From: Hymenobacter sp. 15J16-1T3B
Lineage (GTDB): Bacteria > Bacteroidota > Bacteroidia > Cytophagales > Hymenobacteraceae
Direction: 5' to 3'
NCBI RefSeq assembly: GCF_020711235.1
Contig: NZ_JAJFAV010000013.1
Span: 121,977-185,976 of the forward strand
DNA: 64,000 bases
Part shown: one piece after another, positions 1-8,378 of the stretch
Layout of the letters: every line of letters begins with the position of its first letter
Position numbering within the stretch: position 1 is the first letter of the stretch
Notes under the pieces: generated by a model
Database searches by the model: none
What the model saw: the letters and a program-made list of their open reading frames with translations, nothing else
Told to the model about the DNA's origin: nothing
Position numbers and translations under genes: made by a program

Positions 1-90
1 CCGGGTAGCAGCATCGATAACCACGGCCTGATAGGCCGGCGGGGCACCCCACGGCCACAGCCCGAGCAGTAACAAACCAAGTATAGCCAT
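1..90 (-). CDS. Secreted protein of unknown function, N-terminal fragment
   Basis: The first 30 codons of a minus-strand gene; the rest lies beyond the left edge of the window. The ATG is at 88-90. The residues form a short hydrophobic signal sequence (MAILGLLLLGLWPWG) followed by AYQAVVIDAATR. The VVIDAATR stretch resembles the first strand of carboxypeptidase-regulatory-like (CarboxypepD_reg) beta-sandwich domains, common at the N-termini of Bacteroidota envelope proteins. That is a weak inference from eight residues. The full length and function cannot be judged here. Confidence 0.55.
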   Translation of the reverse strand, partial: MAILGLLLLGLWPWGAPPAYQAVVIDAATR

Positions 91-100
91 AGATAAGTAA

Positions 101-152
101 GCCGCCCGGCGGCCGGCGCCGCCCAGCTCGGCGGAACCGGCCGCCGGGCGGC
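101..152. terminator. Perfect 16-bp stem-loop, possible terminator
   Basis: Arms 101-116 and 137-152 are perfectly complementary (GCCGCCCGGCGGCCGG and its reverse complement), with a 20-nt loop. It lies just past the stop of the minus-strand lipoprotein gene (stop at 172). The T content beyond the stem is weak, so termination is likely but not certain. Confidence 0.5.
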
Positions 153-171
153 GGGGCAACAGGTCGGATTT

Positions 172-972
172 TTAGTTGCGGCGGCCGGCGGCCGGGGCCG
201 TAGCTACCGGGTGGGCATCGAGGCGGAAGCGCTGCTGGGTGAAATCAGCGGCCAAGGCGCGGCCGCCCACTGGCATCACGACGCGCAGCCGGGAGGCCGT
301 ATCGGAGTAGCGGCGGAAGCGCACCCGCCCGCGCTGCTCGGCGCCGGGCGCGAGGGTTGTTCTGCGCAGCAGGGTGGTTTCCAGCTGCCGCTGCTGGTCG
401 CGGGCGGCGGTGGCCTGCACGGCGTGGCTGGCACGCTCCTGCTCGTAGCGGGCCATTTCGGATTGATAGCGGGTTTGCCGGGCCGTGCGGCGGGCGGCAT
501 TTTCGTGGCGCGGGCGGCTGCTGAGGTCGTCGAGCAGGTTGCTCAGCGAAGACAGCATTTCGGCGGCCGGCCGGGCGGCCGATTTCTGCTGGTGGTAGGC
601 GGCCTGTTGCTGCAGGGCCTGAATGTTTTGCTCGGGGTTTTCGGCCTGCACGCGCAAGGCCCCTATGCCAGGAGTAGCCGAATACGCGTCGAGGTAGAAG
701 GCTTCGGGCGCCACCCGCACCGGGCGGCGGCTGCGGTTATGTACCGTCACGTCAAACTCCAGCCAGGGCCCGGCGGTGGATGCCACGCCCAGCCGCACGT
801 CGACGCTGTCGTTGTTGGCCGCCACCATCTGCAGGCCGTCCTGCCACTGGCTGTTGCCCGCGGCGGGCTTCACCAGCACGTAGTGCGACGTGGAGCAGGC
901 ACCGAGGCTCAGCAACAGGGCGCCGGCCGGCAGCAGGGTGGCAAAAAAGGACCGAAGGGTAGAAGTATTCAT
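172..972 (-). CDS. Predicted lipoprotein, function unknown
   Basis: A 266-residue protein starting at the ATG at 970-972. The N-terminus (MNTSTLRSFFATLLPAGAL) runs into a lipobox, LSLGAC, so the mature protein should begin at the cysteine near residue 26 and be anchored in the envelope. The body begins with a beta-rich segment (residues about 30-105) that resembles a small domain with a DVTVHNRS strand. A Gln/Ala/Arg-rich, probably helical or coiled-coil stretch follows (about 110-205), and then a second beta-rich part. I do not recognise a family. It is flanked by a hairpin on the left and the DUF952 gene on the right, all on the minus strand. Confidence 0.75.
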   Translation of the reverse strand: MNTSTLRSFFATLLPAGALLLSLGACSTSHYVLVKPAAGNSQWQDGLQMVAANNDSVDVRLGVASTAGPWLEFDVTVHNRSRRPVRVAPEAFYLDAYSATPGIGALRVQAENPEQNIQALQQQAAYHQQKSAARPAAEMLSSLSNLLDDLSSRPRHENAARRTARQTRYQSEMARYEQERASHAVQATAARDQQRQLETTLLRRTTLAPGAEQRGRVRFRRYSDTASRLRVVMPVGGRALAADFTQQRFRLDAHPVATAPAAGRRN

Positions 973-1099
973 GCGCCAGGGAAAGAGTGGTCTGGTAAGT
1001 AACGACTATTCCCTGGCTAATCAAAACACCACCACCGGCTGCATTTCTTGTACTATTAAGAGTACCACGACGCGGCGCGGTCCCTCCTTTGCCCGGCCC

Positions 1100-1447
1100 T
1101 TATTGCAGAGCTGCCGGCAAGTCAAATTCGCCCGACTCGGCGGGCACCAAGGCCCAGGTTTCGACCACGGCGACCAGCGGAATCGGGCCGAACACGTGGG
1201 CAAAATACTGCCCGCGGGCGGCGGCCCATTCGCGCTTCACCAGCGTGCCCGCGGCCGTCAGCGCCGCCTCGTCCAGCACCAGCAGCACCAAGTCGCGGCG
1301 GCCGCGGTAGTAGCGGTTGGCCGTTTCCACCACCTGATGCCGCTCGGAGGTGTGAATAAAGCCTTCGGCCTGCAGATCGGGGCTGGCAAAAAAGCCCGTT
1401 TGCTGGGCTTGCTGCCAGTGCGCCAGCTCGGCTATGCGGTAGAGCAT
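1100..1447 (-). CDS. DUF952 family protein
   Basis: A 115-residue cytoplasmic protein. The start is set at the ATG at 1445-1447 (MLYRIAELAHW) because DUF952 members begin with this type of strand; the frame stays open for 24 more codons upstream, which look untranslated. The family pattern is clear: a start like IYKI.....W, then GFIHTSERHQVVETANRYY (FIH and the T/S-E-Q-V region), LVLLVLDEAAL, then YFAHVFGPIPLVAVVE (the H.YGPLP.daV motif). The biochemical role of DUF952 is unknown; members are small stand-alone proteins, sometimes compared to glutathione S-transferase-like or ADP-ribosyltransferase-like folds. Nearby genes give no functional clue. Confidence 0.85.
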   Translation of the reverse strand: MLYRIAELAHWQQAQQTGFFASPDLQAEGFIHTSERHQVVETANRYYRGRRDLVLLVLDEAALTAAGTLVKREWAAARGQYFAHVFGPIPLVAVVETWALVPAESGEFDLPAALQ

Positions 1448-1548
1448 GTTCCGGTTGTTGGGGCTATTGTGTGGGCCGATTAAAATGCAGAAGCCAGCTA
1501 TCAGCCTTGCGGCTGACAACTGGCACCCAGCAGCTGATAACTACAATG

Positions 1549-1923
1549 TTACGCCTTCCACAGCTCGTGCTGCTGGCCTTTGCTGGTCAGCACAAAGCGC
1601 ACGGGGTTGGGCAGCAGCACCAGGCGCACTTTGCCGGGGTACTTCTCCGAGTCGACCCACACGCCGTCTTCGCTGGTGAGCTGGAGGCCGGCGGGCAGGT
1701 AGGCAGTGGGCAGCAGCACGTCGGTGTCGGAGCTGAGGTCACCGTGGACTTTCTCCAGGGCCGCTTCCAGGAATTCGCCGTACTCCTCGTTGAAATCGTC
1801 CTCCAAGTCGTGCAGCTCCTCCTCCACGTCATCGTAGCGGGAGTCGCTGTAGGCCAGCTGGTGCAGCTCGTGTTTCTTCGTTAAAAGGGCCGTCAGGGCC
1901 TTGTTCAGGGCGTTGGTATCCAT
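1549..1923 (-). CDS. Small acidic protein, function unknown
   Basis: A 124-residue protein starting at the ATG at 1921-1923 (MDTNALNKALTALL); a GTG or TTG-type extension of four codons exists but adds nothing recognisable. The first half (residues 1-65) is strongly helical and acidic (DDVEEELHDLEDDFNEEYGEFLEAALEKV is the core, rich in Glu and Asp). The second half looks like beta strands (VLLPTAYLPAG, DGVWVDSEKYPGKVRLVLLPNPVRFVLTSKG). There is no signal peptide. Proteins of this layout occur as conserved hypotheticals in Cytophagales; I cannot name a function. It is divergent from hppD, with 165 bp between the two starts. Confidence 0.75.
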   Translation of the reverse strand: MDTNALNKALTALLTKKHELHQLAYSDSRYDDVEEELHDLEDDFNEEYGEFLEAALEKVHGDLSSDTDVLLPTAYLPAGLQLTSEDGVWVDSEKYPGKVRLVLLPNPVRFVLTSKGQQHELWKA

Positions 1924-2088
1924 ATTGGTATGCAAGGACGGCCGGTGTGGGGATGGGGCGGCGTCGATGGCAAATTTGGGAAAGAATCAAGAAAGTCGCC
2001 ACGCCGGGCACGAATTAGCCCGAAACAGTATTTTTACCACGTCTTTTCCCCGACGTCCAACTTTTTCCACCCGAAACCCGCCCCGCGC

Positions 2089-3222
2089 ATGGAAACGCTG
2101 ACCCCGGCCGCCACGGCCGCCCCGCAAACCGTCGATTTTCTGCCCCTCAACGGCACCGACTACCTCGAATTCTACGTCGGCAACGCCAAGCAGTCGGCCT
2201 ACTACTACCAGGCTGCGTTCGGTTTTGAGCTGGTGGCCTACTCGGGCCCCGAAACCGGCGTGCGCGACCGGGCCAGCTACGTGCTGCAGCAAAACAAAAT
2301 CCGCTTGGTGCTCACCACCTCGCTGCTGCCCGACTCCGACATCACCAAGCACGTGGCCAAGCACGGCGACGGGGTGAAGGTCATGGCCTTGTGGGTGGAC
2401 GACGCCCGCAAATCGTTCGAAGAAACCACCAAGCGCGGCGCCAAGCCCGCCTTCGAGCCCTACACCGTATCGGATGAAAACGGCGAGGTGACCATGGCTG
2501 GCATCTACACCTACGGCGAAACCATCCACACCTTCGTGGAGCGCTCCAAGTACAACGGCCCCTTCCTGCCCGGCTTCGTGGCCCGCAAGAGCAACATTCC
2601 GCAGGGCAACCCGGTGGGCCTGCAGTACGTGGACCACTGCGTGGGCAACGTGGGCTGGGGCGAAATGAACCAGTGGGTGAAGTTCTACGAGGACGTGATG
2701 GGCTTTAAGCTGCTCATCACCTTCGACGACGATGATATCAGCACCGAGTACTCGGCCCTGATGTCCAAGGTGGTGTCGAACGGCAACGGCTTCGTGAAAT
2801 TCCCCATCAACGAGCCGGCCGAGGGCAAGAAAAAGTCGCAGATCGAGGAGTACCTCGACTTCTACCACGATGCGGGCGTGCAGCACATGGCCCTCATCAC
2901 CCACGACATCCGCACGACGGTAACCGAGCTGCGCCGCCGCGGGGTGGAGTTCCTCTCCGTGCCCGAGACCTACTACGAGGACCTGATCGAGCGCGTGGGC
3001 CACATCGACGAGGACCTGGAGAGCATCAAGGCCCTGAACCTGCTGGTGGACCGCGACGAGGAAGGCTACCTGCTGCAGATTTTTACCAAGCCGGTGGAGG
3101 ACCGCCCCACAGTGTTCTACGAAATCATCCAGCGCAAAGGCGCCAAGTCGTTCGGCAAGGGCAACTTCAAGGCCCTGTTCGAAGCCATCGAGCGGGAGCA
3201 GGCCCTGCGCGGCAACCTCTAA
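2089..3222 (+). CDS. hppD: 4-Hydroxyphenylpyruvate dioxygenase
   Basis: A 377-residue Fe(II)-dependent dioxygenase that converts 4-hydroxyphenylpyruvate to homogentisate in tyrosine catabolism. The start is set at ATG 2089 (METLTP), giving the usual HPPD length; the frame is open further upstream, but that part is not conserved. The two vicinal-oxygen-chelate halves are visible (LEFYVGNAKQSAYYY near the N-terminus; YVDHCVGNV at mid-protein). The iron ligands are His183 (VDHCVGNV), His266 (VQHMALITHD) and Glu345 (FYEIIQRKG), and the C-terminus carries the product-release helix region with FGKGNFKALFEAIEREQ. No homogentisate dioxygenase lies alongside. A strong terminator follows. Confidence 0.97.
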   Translation: METLTPAATAAPQTVDFLPLNGTDYLEFYVGNAKQSAYYYQAAFGFELVAYSGPETGVRDRASYVLQQNKIRLVLTTSLLPDSDITKHVAKHGDGVKVMALWVDDARKSFEETTKRGAKPAFEPYTVSDENGEVTMAGIYTYGETIHTFVERSKYNGPFLPGFVARKSNIPQGNPVGLQYVDHCVGNVGWGEMNQWVKFYEDVMGFKLLITFDDDDISTEYSALMSKVVSNGNGFVKFPINEPAEGKKKSQIEEYLDFYHDAGVQHMALITHDIRTTVTELRRRGVEFLSVPETYYEDLIERVGHIDEDLESIKALNLLVDRDEEGYLLQIFTKPVEDRPTVFYEIIQRKGAKSFGKGNFKALFEAIEREQALRGNL

Positions 3223-3262
3223 GATAACTGCGGATTTTCCGCTTGCTCCGGCACTGTTCCGA

Positions 3263-3290
3263 CGCCCCGGCCCCACGGCCGGGGCGTTTT
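3263..3290 (+). terminator. Rho-independent terminator after hppD
   Basis: A perfect 10-bp stem, CGCCCCGGCC (3263-3272) with GGCCGGGGCG (3277-3286), a 4-nt loop, then TTTT. The same stem core recurs at other genes in the window (see findings). Confidence 0.9.
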
Positions 3291-3427
3291 GCGTTTGGGC
3301 TCACCCGATTATGTGATTGATCCGGCGGACGTTGGCTCTTTGCTTTGCCTAATGCGGCCGCCGCGTCAGGCCACGCGGCCGATTGCGCGGCCGGCTCACC
3401 CTATCTGTCACCTTTTACCTGTTCGAT

Positions 3428-4417
3428 ATGAAGCATTTAATTCGCAAGGCGGGTTTGCTGGCCCTTCTGGGCACCGCCCTCAGCAGCAGCGCGTACGCCC
3501 AACGGGGCGGCAATTTTCTCGGTTTCACCAGCGCCGAAGACGATAAAGTCACGGTGACGAACTTCGCCTTGCCCGCCACCGGCAGTTTCTCGCTGGAAGC
3601 CTGGGTGTACTTCAATGGCACCGCCTTCGGCAACAACGGCTCCTACAATACCGTGCTGGAGTTCGGCAACGACGACCCGTGGTTCGGGGTAAACGGCAGC
3701 GGGCAAGTGAGCCTGTACCAGGCCGTGGCGGGCGGCACCGTGCCGGTGCGCACCTGGGCGCACATTGCTTACACCTGGGACGGCACCACCGGCACCGTGT
3801 ACCTCGACGGCACGCCCGTGGGCACGTCCACCAGCGCCCCGGCGCGCGGCGGCAGCGGCCTCGGCATTGGCTACAACTCCGGCGACTCGGGCTGGCAGGG
3901 CTACATCGACGAGGTCATGGTGTGGGGCGCGGCCCGCACGCAAGCGCAGATTCAGAGCGACCGGACCAGCGGCCCGCCGGCCGGGGCGGCGTTTCTGCTG
4001 GCCTACTTTAAGTTTGAGGATGCGGCCACGGGCCAGACCGTTGCCAACCTCGCCAACGGGGCCTTCAACGGCGTGCGCGGCTCAACCGCAGCCACCGAAC
4101 CCAACGACCCGATTTTCACCAACGTGCTCGTCAACAGTGCCCGGTCGGCCAGCGTGGCGGCGGGGCAGCTGCAGCCCAACTACCCCAACCCGGTAGCGGG
4201 GCAGACGACCATTCCCTTCGTGCTGCAGCGCCCGGGCCACGTGCGCCTGAGCGTGCTCGACCTGGCCGGCCGCGAAGTAGCCACCCTGCTCGACGAAACC
4301 CGCCCCGCCGGCGCCTACGCCGCGCCTTTCCGCCCGGGCCGCCTAGCGGCGGGCGTCTACCTTACCCAGCTCAGCATCGACGGGCAGCGCCTGACGCGGC
4401 GCCTCGTGGTGCAGTAA
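3428..4417 (+). CDS. LamG-like domain protein with T9SS sorting domain
   Basis: A 329-residue secreted protein. The start is ATG 3428 (MKHLIRKAGLLALLGTALSS), chosen because it opens a clean signal peptide ending near AYAQ. Residues about 30-220 form a concanavalin-like LamG/LamGL domain (FSLEAWVYFNG, then WAHIAYTWDGTTGTVYLDG, then GYIDEVMVWGAARTQAQI, all classic LamGL landmarks), which in other proteins binds sugars or surface ligands. Residues about 248-329 are a type A T9SS C-terminal sorting domain (LQPNYPNPVAGQTTIPF, DLAGREVATLL, LAAGVYLTQL, RRLVVQ). It should be exported across the outer membrane by the type IX system. There is no catalytic domain, so it may be an adhesin or binding protein. 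Confidence 0.9.
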   Translation: MKHLIRKAGLLALLGTALSSSAYAQRGGNFLGFTSAEDDKVTVTNFALPATGSFSLEAWVYFNGTAFGNNGSYNTVLEFGNDDPWFGVNGSGQVSLYQAVAGGTVPVRTWAHIAYTWDGTTGTVYLDGTPVGTSTSAPARGGSGLGIGYNSGDSGWQGYIDEVMVWGAARTQAQIQSDRTSGPPAGAAFLLAYFKFEDAATGQTVANLANGAFNGVRGSTAATEPNDPIFTNVLVNSARSASVAAGQLQPNYPNPVAGQTTIPFVLQRPGHVRLSVLDLAGREVATLLDETRPAGAYAAPFRPGRLAAGVYLTQLSIDGQRLTRRLVVQ

Positions 4418-4439
4418 CGGTTACCCCTTTCCACCAACG

Positions 4440-4473
4440 AAAACGCCCCGGCCAGAACTGGCCGGGGCGTTTT
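4440..4473. terminator. Bidirectional terminator between LamG and Hint-domain genes
   Basis: An 11-bp perfect stem (4444-4454 with 4459-4469) with a GAAC loop, AAAA on the left and TTTT on the right, so it can end transcription from both convergent genes. The stem core is CGCCCCGGCC, as at 3263. Confidence 0.9.
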
Positions 4474-4503
4474 GCTGTAGCTTGTTTACGTGAGCCGCCG
4501 TGC

Positions 4504-6198
4504 TTACTTCGAGCCGACGAGTACGCCGCCGACGAAGTAGTTGCCGGTTTCGGTGCGCAGGTTGTAGACGATGGGCACGGCGCCGGCGTCCTGCCGGTCG
4601 GTGAGGTGGGTGGTTTCCACCGCGGCGGCGCTGCCGAGCTGCAGCACGTTGTCGGAGGGGCGCAGCTCGTCGGCGCGCAGCTGCTGGCCCTCGGCCGTTA
4701 CGATGGGGTGATTGGGCGTCACGGTCAGCTCGGTGGCAGGCTTGTAGGGGCGGCCGGGCGTGCTGTCGAGGTCGGCGTACACCTGCTGGGCGCCGATGGT
4801 CAGCTGCACCAAGGGGTATTTCTGCTCGTCGTGAATGTCGAGGCGCAGCACGCGGGTGGGCACGGTTTTGCCGGTCAGGGCGTCGTAGCCGAGCACCACG
4901 TCGCCGGGGCGCACCTTGCTGATGTGTATCTCGCGGCCTTCGGGCAGGGCCACGCGGGCGTAGGCCGGAAAGCACACGGCTTCCTCGCATTTGAAGGGCT
5001 GGTCGTAGGCGGCTTTCAGGTCCGTGTACTCCTTGTTCAGGTCGTAGAAAGCACTGCTGTAGCCCACCAGTTGCTGCACCTGCCCCACCATCACTTGCTG
5101 GCCGCTGGCCAGGGCGCTCATGAAGTTCTTTTCCTCGGGGCGCTGGATGTCGTCGCCGTAATGAATCTTGGCCAGCTCGGTCTGGTAGGGCGTGACGCGG
5201 TTTTTCACCAGGGCTTTCTGGGTGGCCCAGGCCGTGCCCAGCTGGGGCAGGTACTTGGTGTAGAGGTCGAGGCGGCGCTTGGTGAACTGCCGGTAGAAGT
5301 CGAAGTTCTTGCGCTGGCCGGCGCAGTCGCCCTCGCGGGCTTCGGGCTGGTGCTTGGCCTGCTGCTCCTGCTTCACCGCTTCCAGCTCGGTTTGCAGCTG
5401 CTGCTGCACCCGCGTGAAAGCGTTGCCGCTCATTTCGGCATTGAAGGCCTCCATCATCTTGCTGTTGGCCTCCAGCGCGGGCGTGGCCACCAGCGGGGCC
5501 AGCTTGGCCGGGCGTTGCGTGCCGCCGATGGCCTTCATCTTGCTCTCGTCCATGCCGTGCTTGCGCATGAGCTGCTGCATGTAGGCGTCCTGCTCCGCTT
5601 CCGACTTCTTGTCCCAGGCCGCGCGGAAGGCCGGGTTTTTCATTTGCTGCATGAAATCAGCCTGGGCGGCCTGAAAGCTGGGGTCCGACACCATACGCTG
5701 CTGAGTGCTGCCGGCCGGAGCCATCTGCGCCTGCATGAACTGGGCCTTTTCCGCGTCGCTCATCTTGGCCAGTTTGGCCTGAAACGCGGGGTCCTGCATC
5801 TGCTGGGCCAGCTGCATGGCTTGGGCGTTGTAGCCGGGCGTGCCCGCGCCGTGTTGCTGCATATAGGCCATTTTTTGCTGGTCCGTCATCTTGTCCATGC
5901 CCGCTGCCTGGGCCTGCCGGGCCGTGTTCAAGTGGGCCTGCTCGTCGCGCGTTTGCTCGGCCGTGCGGCCGGTGCTGATGCCGGCCAGCAGCTGGTTGAG
6001 CTGTTTGTCGAGCTCAGCCAGGGCGGCCGGACGCTTGAGCGCGGGGCTGAAAGCCGTGGGCGGGGCCGGAATCCGGTCGAAGTAGGGCAGCACGTCGGTC
6101 TTGACGGGCTTCTGGGCGAAGGCCACCGCGAAGGGCAGCACCACGAGCAGGGCCGCCAGCAGGAACATGAGCAAGCTGGCCAGACGGTGAATTTTCAT
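4504..6198 (-). CDS. Secreted Met/Gln-rich protein with C-terminal Hint domain
   Basis: A 564-residue protein with an N-terminal signal peptide or anchor (residues 1-28, hydrophobic then AFAQ). Residues about 90-225 hold at least three loose repeats of a K-S/M-DAEKAQFMQ type unit (MTDQQKMAYMQQHG, MSDAEKAQFMQAQM, KSEAEQDAYMQQLM), rich in Met, Gln and Ala and probably helical. A second helical part follows (about 235-400). Residues 409-564 are a Hint domain: Cys409 at CFPAYARVAL, then ISKVRPGDVVLGYDALTG, the B-block LTVTPNHPIV with the TxxH histidine, and the closing VYNLRTETGNYFVGGVLV. Intein-like Hint domains usually end in HN; here the last residues are GSK. No toxin or other extein follows. 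The function is unknown; autoprocessing at Cys409 (Hedgehog-like) is possible. It is divergent from pgm. Confidence 0.85.
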   Translation of the reverse strand: MKIHRLASLLMFLLAALLVVLPFAVAFAQKPVKTDVLPYFDRIPAPPTAFSPALKRPAALAELDKQLNQLLAGISTGRTAEQTRDEQAHLNTARQAQAAGMDKMTDQQKMAYMQQHGAGTPGYNAQAMQLAQQMQDPAFQAKLAKMSDAEKAQFMQAQMAPAGSTQQRMVSDPSFQAAQADFMQQMKNPAFRAAWDKKSEAEQDAYMQQLMRKHGMDESKMKAIGGTQRPAKLAPLVATPALEANSKMMEAFNAEMSGNAFTRVQQQLQTELEAVKQEQQAKHQPEAREGDCAGQRKNFDFYRQFTKRRLDLYTKYLPQLGTAWATQKALVKNRVTPYQTELAKIHYGDDIQRPEEKNFMSALASGQQVMVGQVQQLVGYSSAFYDLNKEYTDLKAAYDQPFKCEEAVCFPAYARVALPEGREIHISKVRPGDVVLGYDALTGKTVPTRVLRLDIHDEQKYPLVQLTIGAQQVYADLDSTPGRPYKPATELTVTPNHPIVTAEGQQLRADELRPSDNVLQLGSAAAVETTHLTDRQDAGAVPIVYNLRTETGNYFVGGVLVGSK

Positions 6199-6411
6199 AG
6201 CGGGGGTAGCGAAAAAAAGGGGACGAAACGGTGGCGGGAGGCATCGAAACCGACCGGCGCCAAACCAGTCGCTAAGACGGCTGCAAGTGCGGAAAAAATC
6301 GGGCGCACTTCAATCGCATGATAATGTGAGCTTTATCCAAACCCGTCTCCACCGTGTGCAAACTTCCGTTTTCTTTGGCGTAGAAAACCCTCCTTTTGAC
6401 TTTCCCCGCAT

Positions 6412-8163
6412 ATGGCCCTATCCGCTGACGTTCAACAGAAAATCAACACCTGGCTTACCGGCAACTACGACGACGAAACCAAGGCGGAAATCACCCGACT
6501 GCAGGCCGAGGGCGACGAAGAAAGCCTGAACGACGCCTTTTACCGCAACCTCGAATTCGGCACCGGCGGCCTGCGCGGCGTGATGGGCGTGGGCTCGAAC
6601 CGCATGAACCGCTACACCCTGGGCATGGCCACCCAGGGCCTGTGCAACTACCTGCTGCAAAGCTTCCCCGGCCAGGAAATCAAGGTGGCCGTGGCCCACG
6701 ACTCGCGCTTGAACTCGCGCGCCTTCGCCCAGACGGCCGCCGGCATCTTCTCGGCCAACGGCATCACGGTGTACCTCTTCGAGGACCTGCGCCCCACGCC
6801 CGAGCTGTCGTACACCATCCGCCACCTGGGCTGCCAGAGCGGCGTGGTCATCACCGCCTCGCACAACCCCAAGGAGTACAACGGCTACAAGGTGTACTGG
6901 AACGACGGCGCCCAGGTGGTGGCCCCCCACGACAAGAACATCATCCGCGAGGTCAACGCCATTGAGGGCGTGGACGCGGTGAAATTCCAGGCCGACGAGT
7001 CGAAGATTCACCTCATCGGCGCGGAGGTCGACGATGCGTACCTGAGCCAGGTGCAGAAGCTGAGCATCAACCCGGCCGCCATTCAGCGCCAGCACGACCT
7101 GAAAATCGTGTACACGCCCATCCACGGCACGGGCATTACCCTGGTGCCGCCGGCGCTAAAACGCTTCGGCTTCACCAACATCCACGTGGTGGAAGAGCAA
7201 GCCACGCCCGACGGCAACTTCCCCACCGTGAAGTCGCCGAACCCGGAGGAGAAAGTGGCCATGCAGATGGCCCTGGACCAGGCCAAGCAACTCGACGCCG
7301 ACCTCGTCATTGCCACCGACCCGGACGCCGACCGCGTGGGCATCGGCGTGAAAAACAAGGACGGCGAGTGGGTGCTCGTCAACGGCAACCAGACGGCCGC
7401 CCTGCTCACGCACTACCTCGTGTCGGCCCGCCAGCAGGCCGGCAAGCTCAATACGACGAAGGACTACATCGTCTACACCATCGTCACCAGCGACGTGCTC
7501 GGCGACGTGGCCCGGCGCTACGGCATCCGCTCGTTCCAGACCTTGACGGGCTTCAAGTACATTGCCGGCATCATCCGCGAGTTTGAGCAGCAGAACGACG
7601 GGCACTACTACATCGGCGGCGGCGAGGAAAGCTACGGCTACATGATCGGCGACTTCGTGCGCGACAAGGACGCGGTGTCGGCCTGCTGCCTGATTGCCGA
7701 AATGGCCGCCGTGGCCAAGGACCAGGGCCGCACGCTCTACGAGGAAATGGAGCAGATGTACCGTACCTACGGCCTCTACAAGGAAGACCTCATCTCGCTG
7801 ACCAAGAAGGGGCAGCGCGGCGCCGAGGAAATCCAGGAAATGATGGCCGAGCTGCGCCAGAATCCGCCCGCCTCGCTCGGCGGCTCGCCCGTGGTGCAGC
7901 TGCTCGACTACCAGCTGAGCCAGGCCCGTGACCTGCGCACCGGCCAGGTGACCCCGCTGAATTACGAGAAGTCCAACGTGCTGCAGTTTCTGACCGAAGA
8001 CGGCTCCAAAGTCTCGGCCCGCCCCTCCGGCACCGAGCCCAAAATCAAGTTCTACTTTAGCCTGAAGCAACCGAATTTCGGCGCCGACGAGTCGTTCGAG
8101 GGCGCTCTGGCGGGCCTGGACGGCCGCATCAAGCAAATCATCCAGGAAATGCAGCTGCAGTAA
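6412..8163 (+). CDS. Phosphoglucomutase/phosphomannomutase family (phospho-sugar mutase)
   Basis: A 583-residue cytoplasmic enzyme of the alpha-D-phosphohexomutase family, which interconverts hexose 1- and 6-phosphates (most likely glucose). All four signatures are present: phosphoserine loop TASHNP (Ser150), metal loop DPDADR (Asp303, 305 and 307), sugar-binding loop GGGEESYGY, and phosphate-binding RPSGTEPK near the C-terminus. The N-terminal FGTGGLRGVMG is typical of the long PGM2-like subgroup found in Bacteroidota. Start is ATG 6412; length fits the family. It is followed by a hairpin terminator and appears monocistronic. Substrate preference (glucose versus mannose) cannot be fixed by sequence alone. 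Confidence 0.95.
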   Translation: MALSADVQQKINTWLTGNYDDETKAEITRLQAEGDEESLNDAFYRNLEFGTGGLRGVMGVGSNRMNRYTLGMATQGLCNYLLQSFPGQEIKVAVAHDSRLNSRAFAQTAAGIFSANGITVYLFEDLRPTPELSYTIRHLGCQSGVVITASHNPKEYNGYKVYWNDGAQVVAPHDKNIIREVNAIEGVDAVKFQADESKIHLIGAEVDDAYLSQVQKLSINPAAIQRQHDLKIVYTPIHGTGITLVPPALKRFGFTNIHVVEEQATPDGNFPTVKSPNPEEKVAMQMALDQAKQLDADLVIATDPDADRVGIGVKNKDGEWVLVNGNQTAALLTHYLVSARQQAGKLNTTKDYIVYTIVTSDVLGDVARRYGIRSFQTLTGFKYIAGIIREFEQQNDGHYYIGGGEESYGYMIGDFVRDKDAVSACCLIAEMAAVAKDQGRTLYEEMEQMYRTYGLYKEDLISLTKKGQRGAEEIQEMMAELRQNPPASLGGSPVVQLLDYQLSQARDLRTGQVTPLNYEKSNVLQFLTEDGSKVSARPSGTEPKIKFYFSLKQPNFGADESFEGALAGLDGRIKQIIQEMQLQ

Positions 8164-8230
8164 CCGGGTTTAGCAAGTAGCCCAAATGTTCCACGCTGGA
8201 CAGTTGACGGCAGTAAACCATATTACTTTT

Positions 8231-8260
8231 AAAGGCCGGGCAGCAGTGTCCGGCCTTTGT
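8231..8260 (+). terminator. Terminator after the phospho-sugar mutase gene
   Basis: A 9-bp stem, AAAGGCCGG (8231-8239) with CCGGCCTTT (8250-8258), and a 10-nt loop, 70 nt past the stop codon. Confidence 0.75.
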
Positions 8261-8378
8261 ATTTGGCCCGTGTTGGCGCGGCGAATCGGCGAAATTTACT
8301 GTCAATTCCGCAGCGCTTGCCTTAGCAACGCCAAGTTTAACTACCGGCTTAGGACGGACGCATGCCGCCTATATCGTT

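Noticed and set aside
1987..3276. A 429-residue minus-strand open frame opposite hppD
   Set aside because: hppD is unmistakable on the plus strand, with all metal ligands.
4606..6321. A 571-residue plus-strand open frame opposite the Hint-domain gene
   Set aside because: It is rich in His, Leu, Gly and Val in the way high-GC antisense frames are; the minus-strand protein has recognisable domains.
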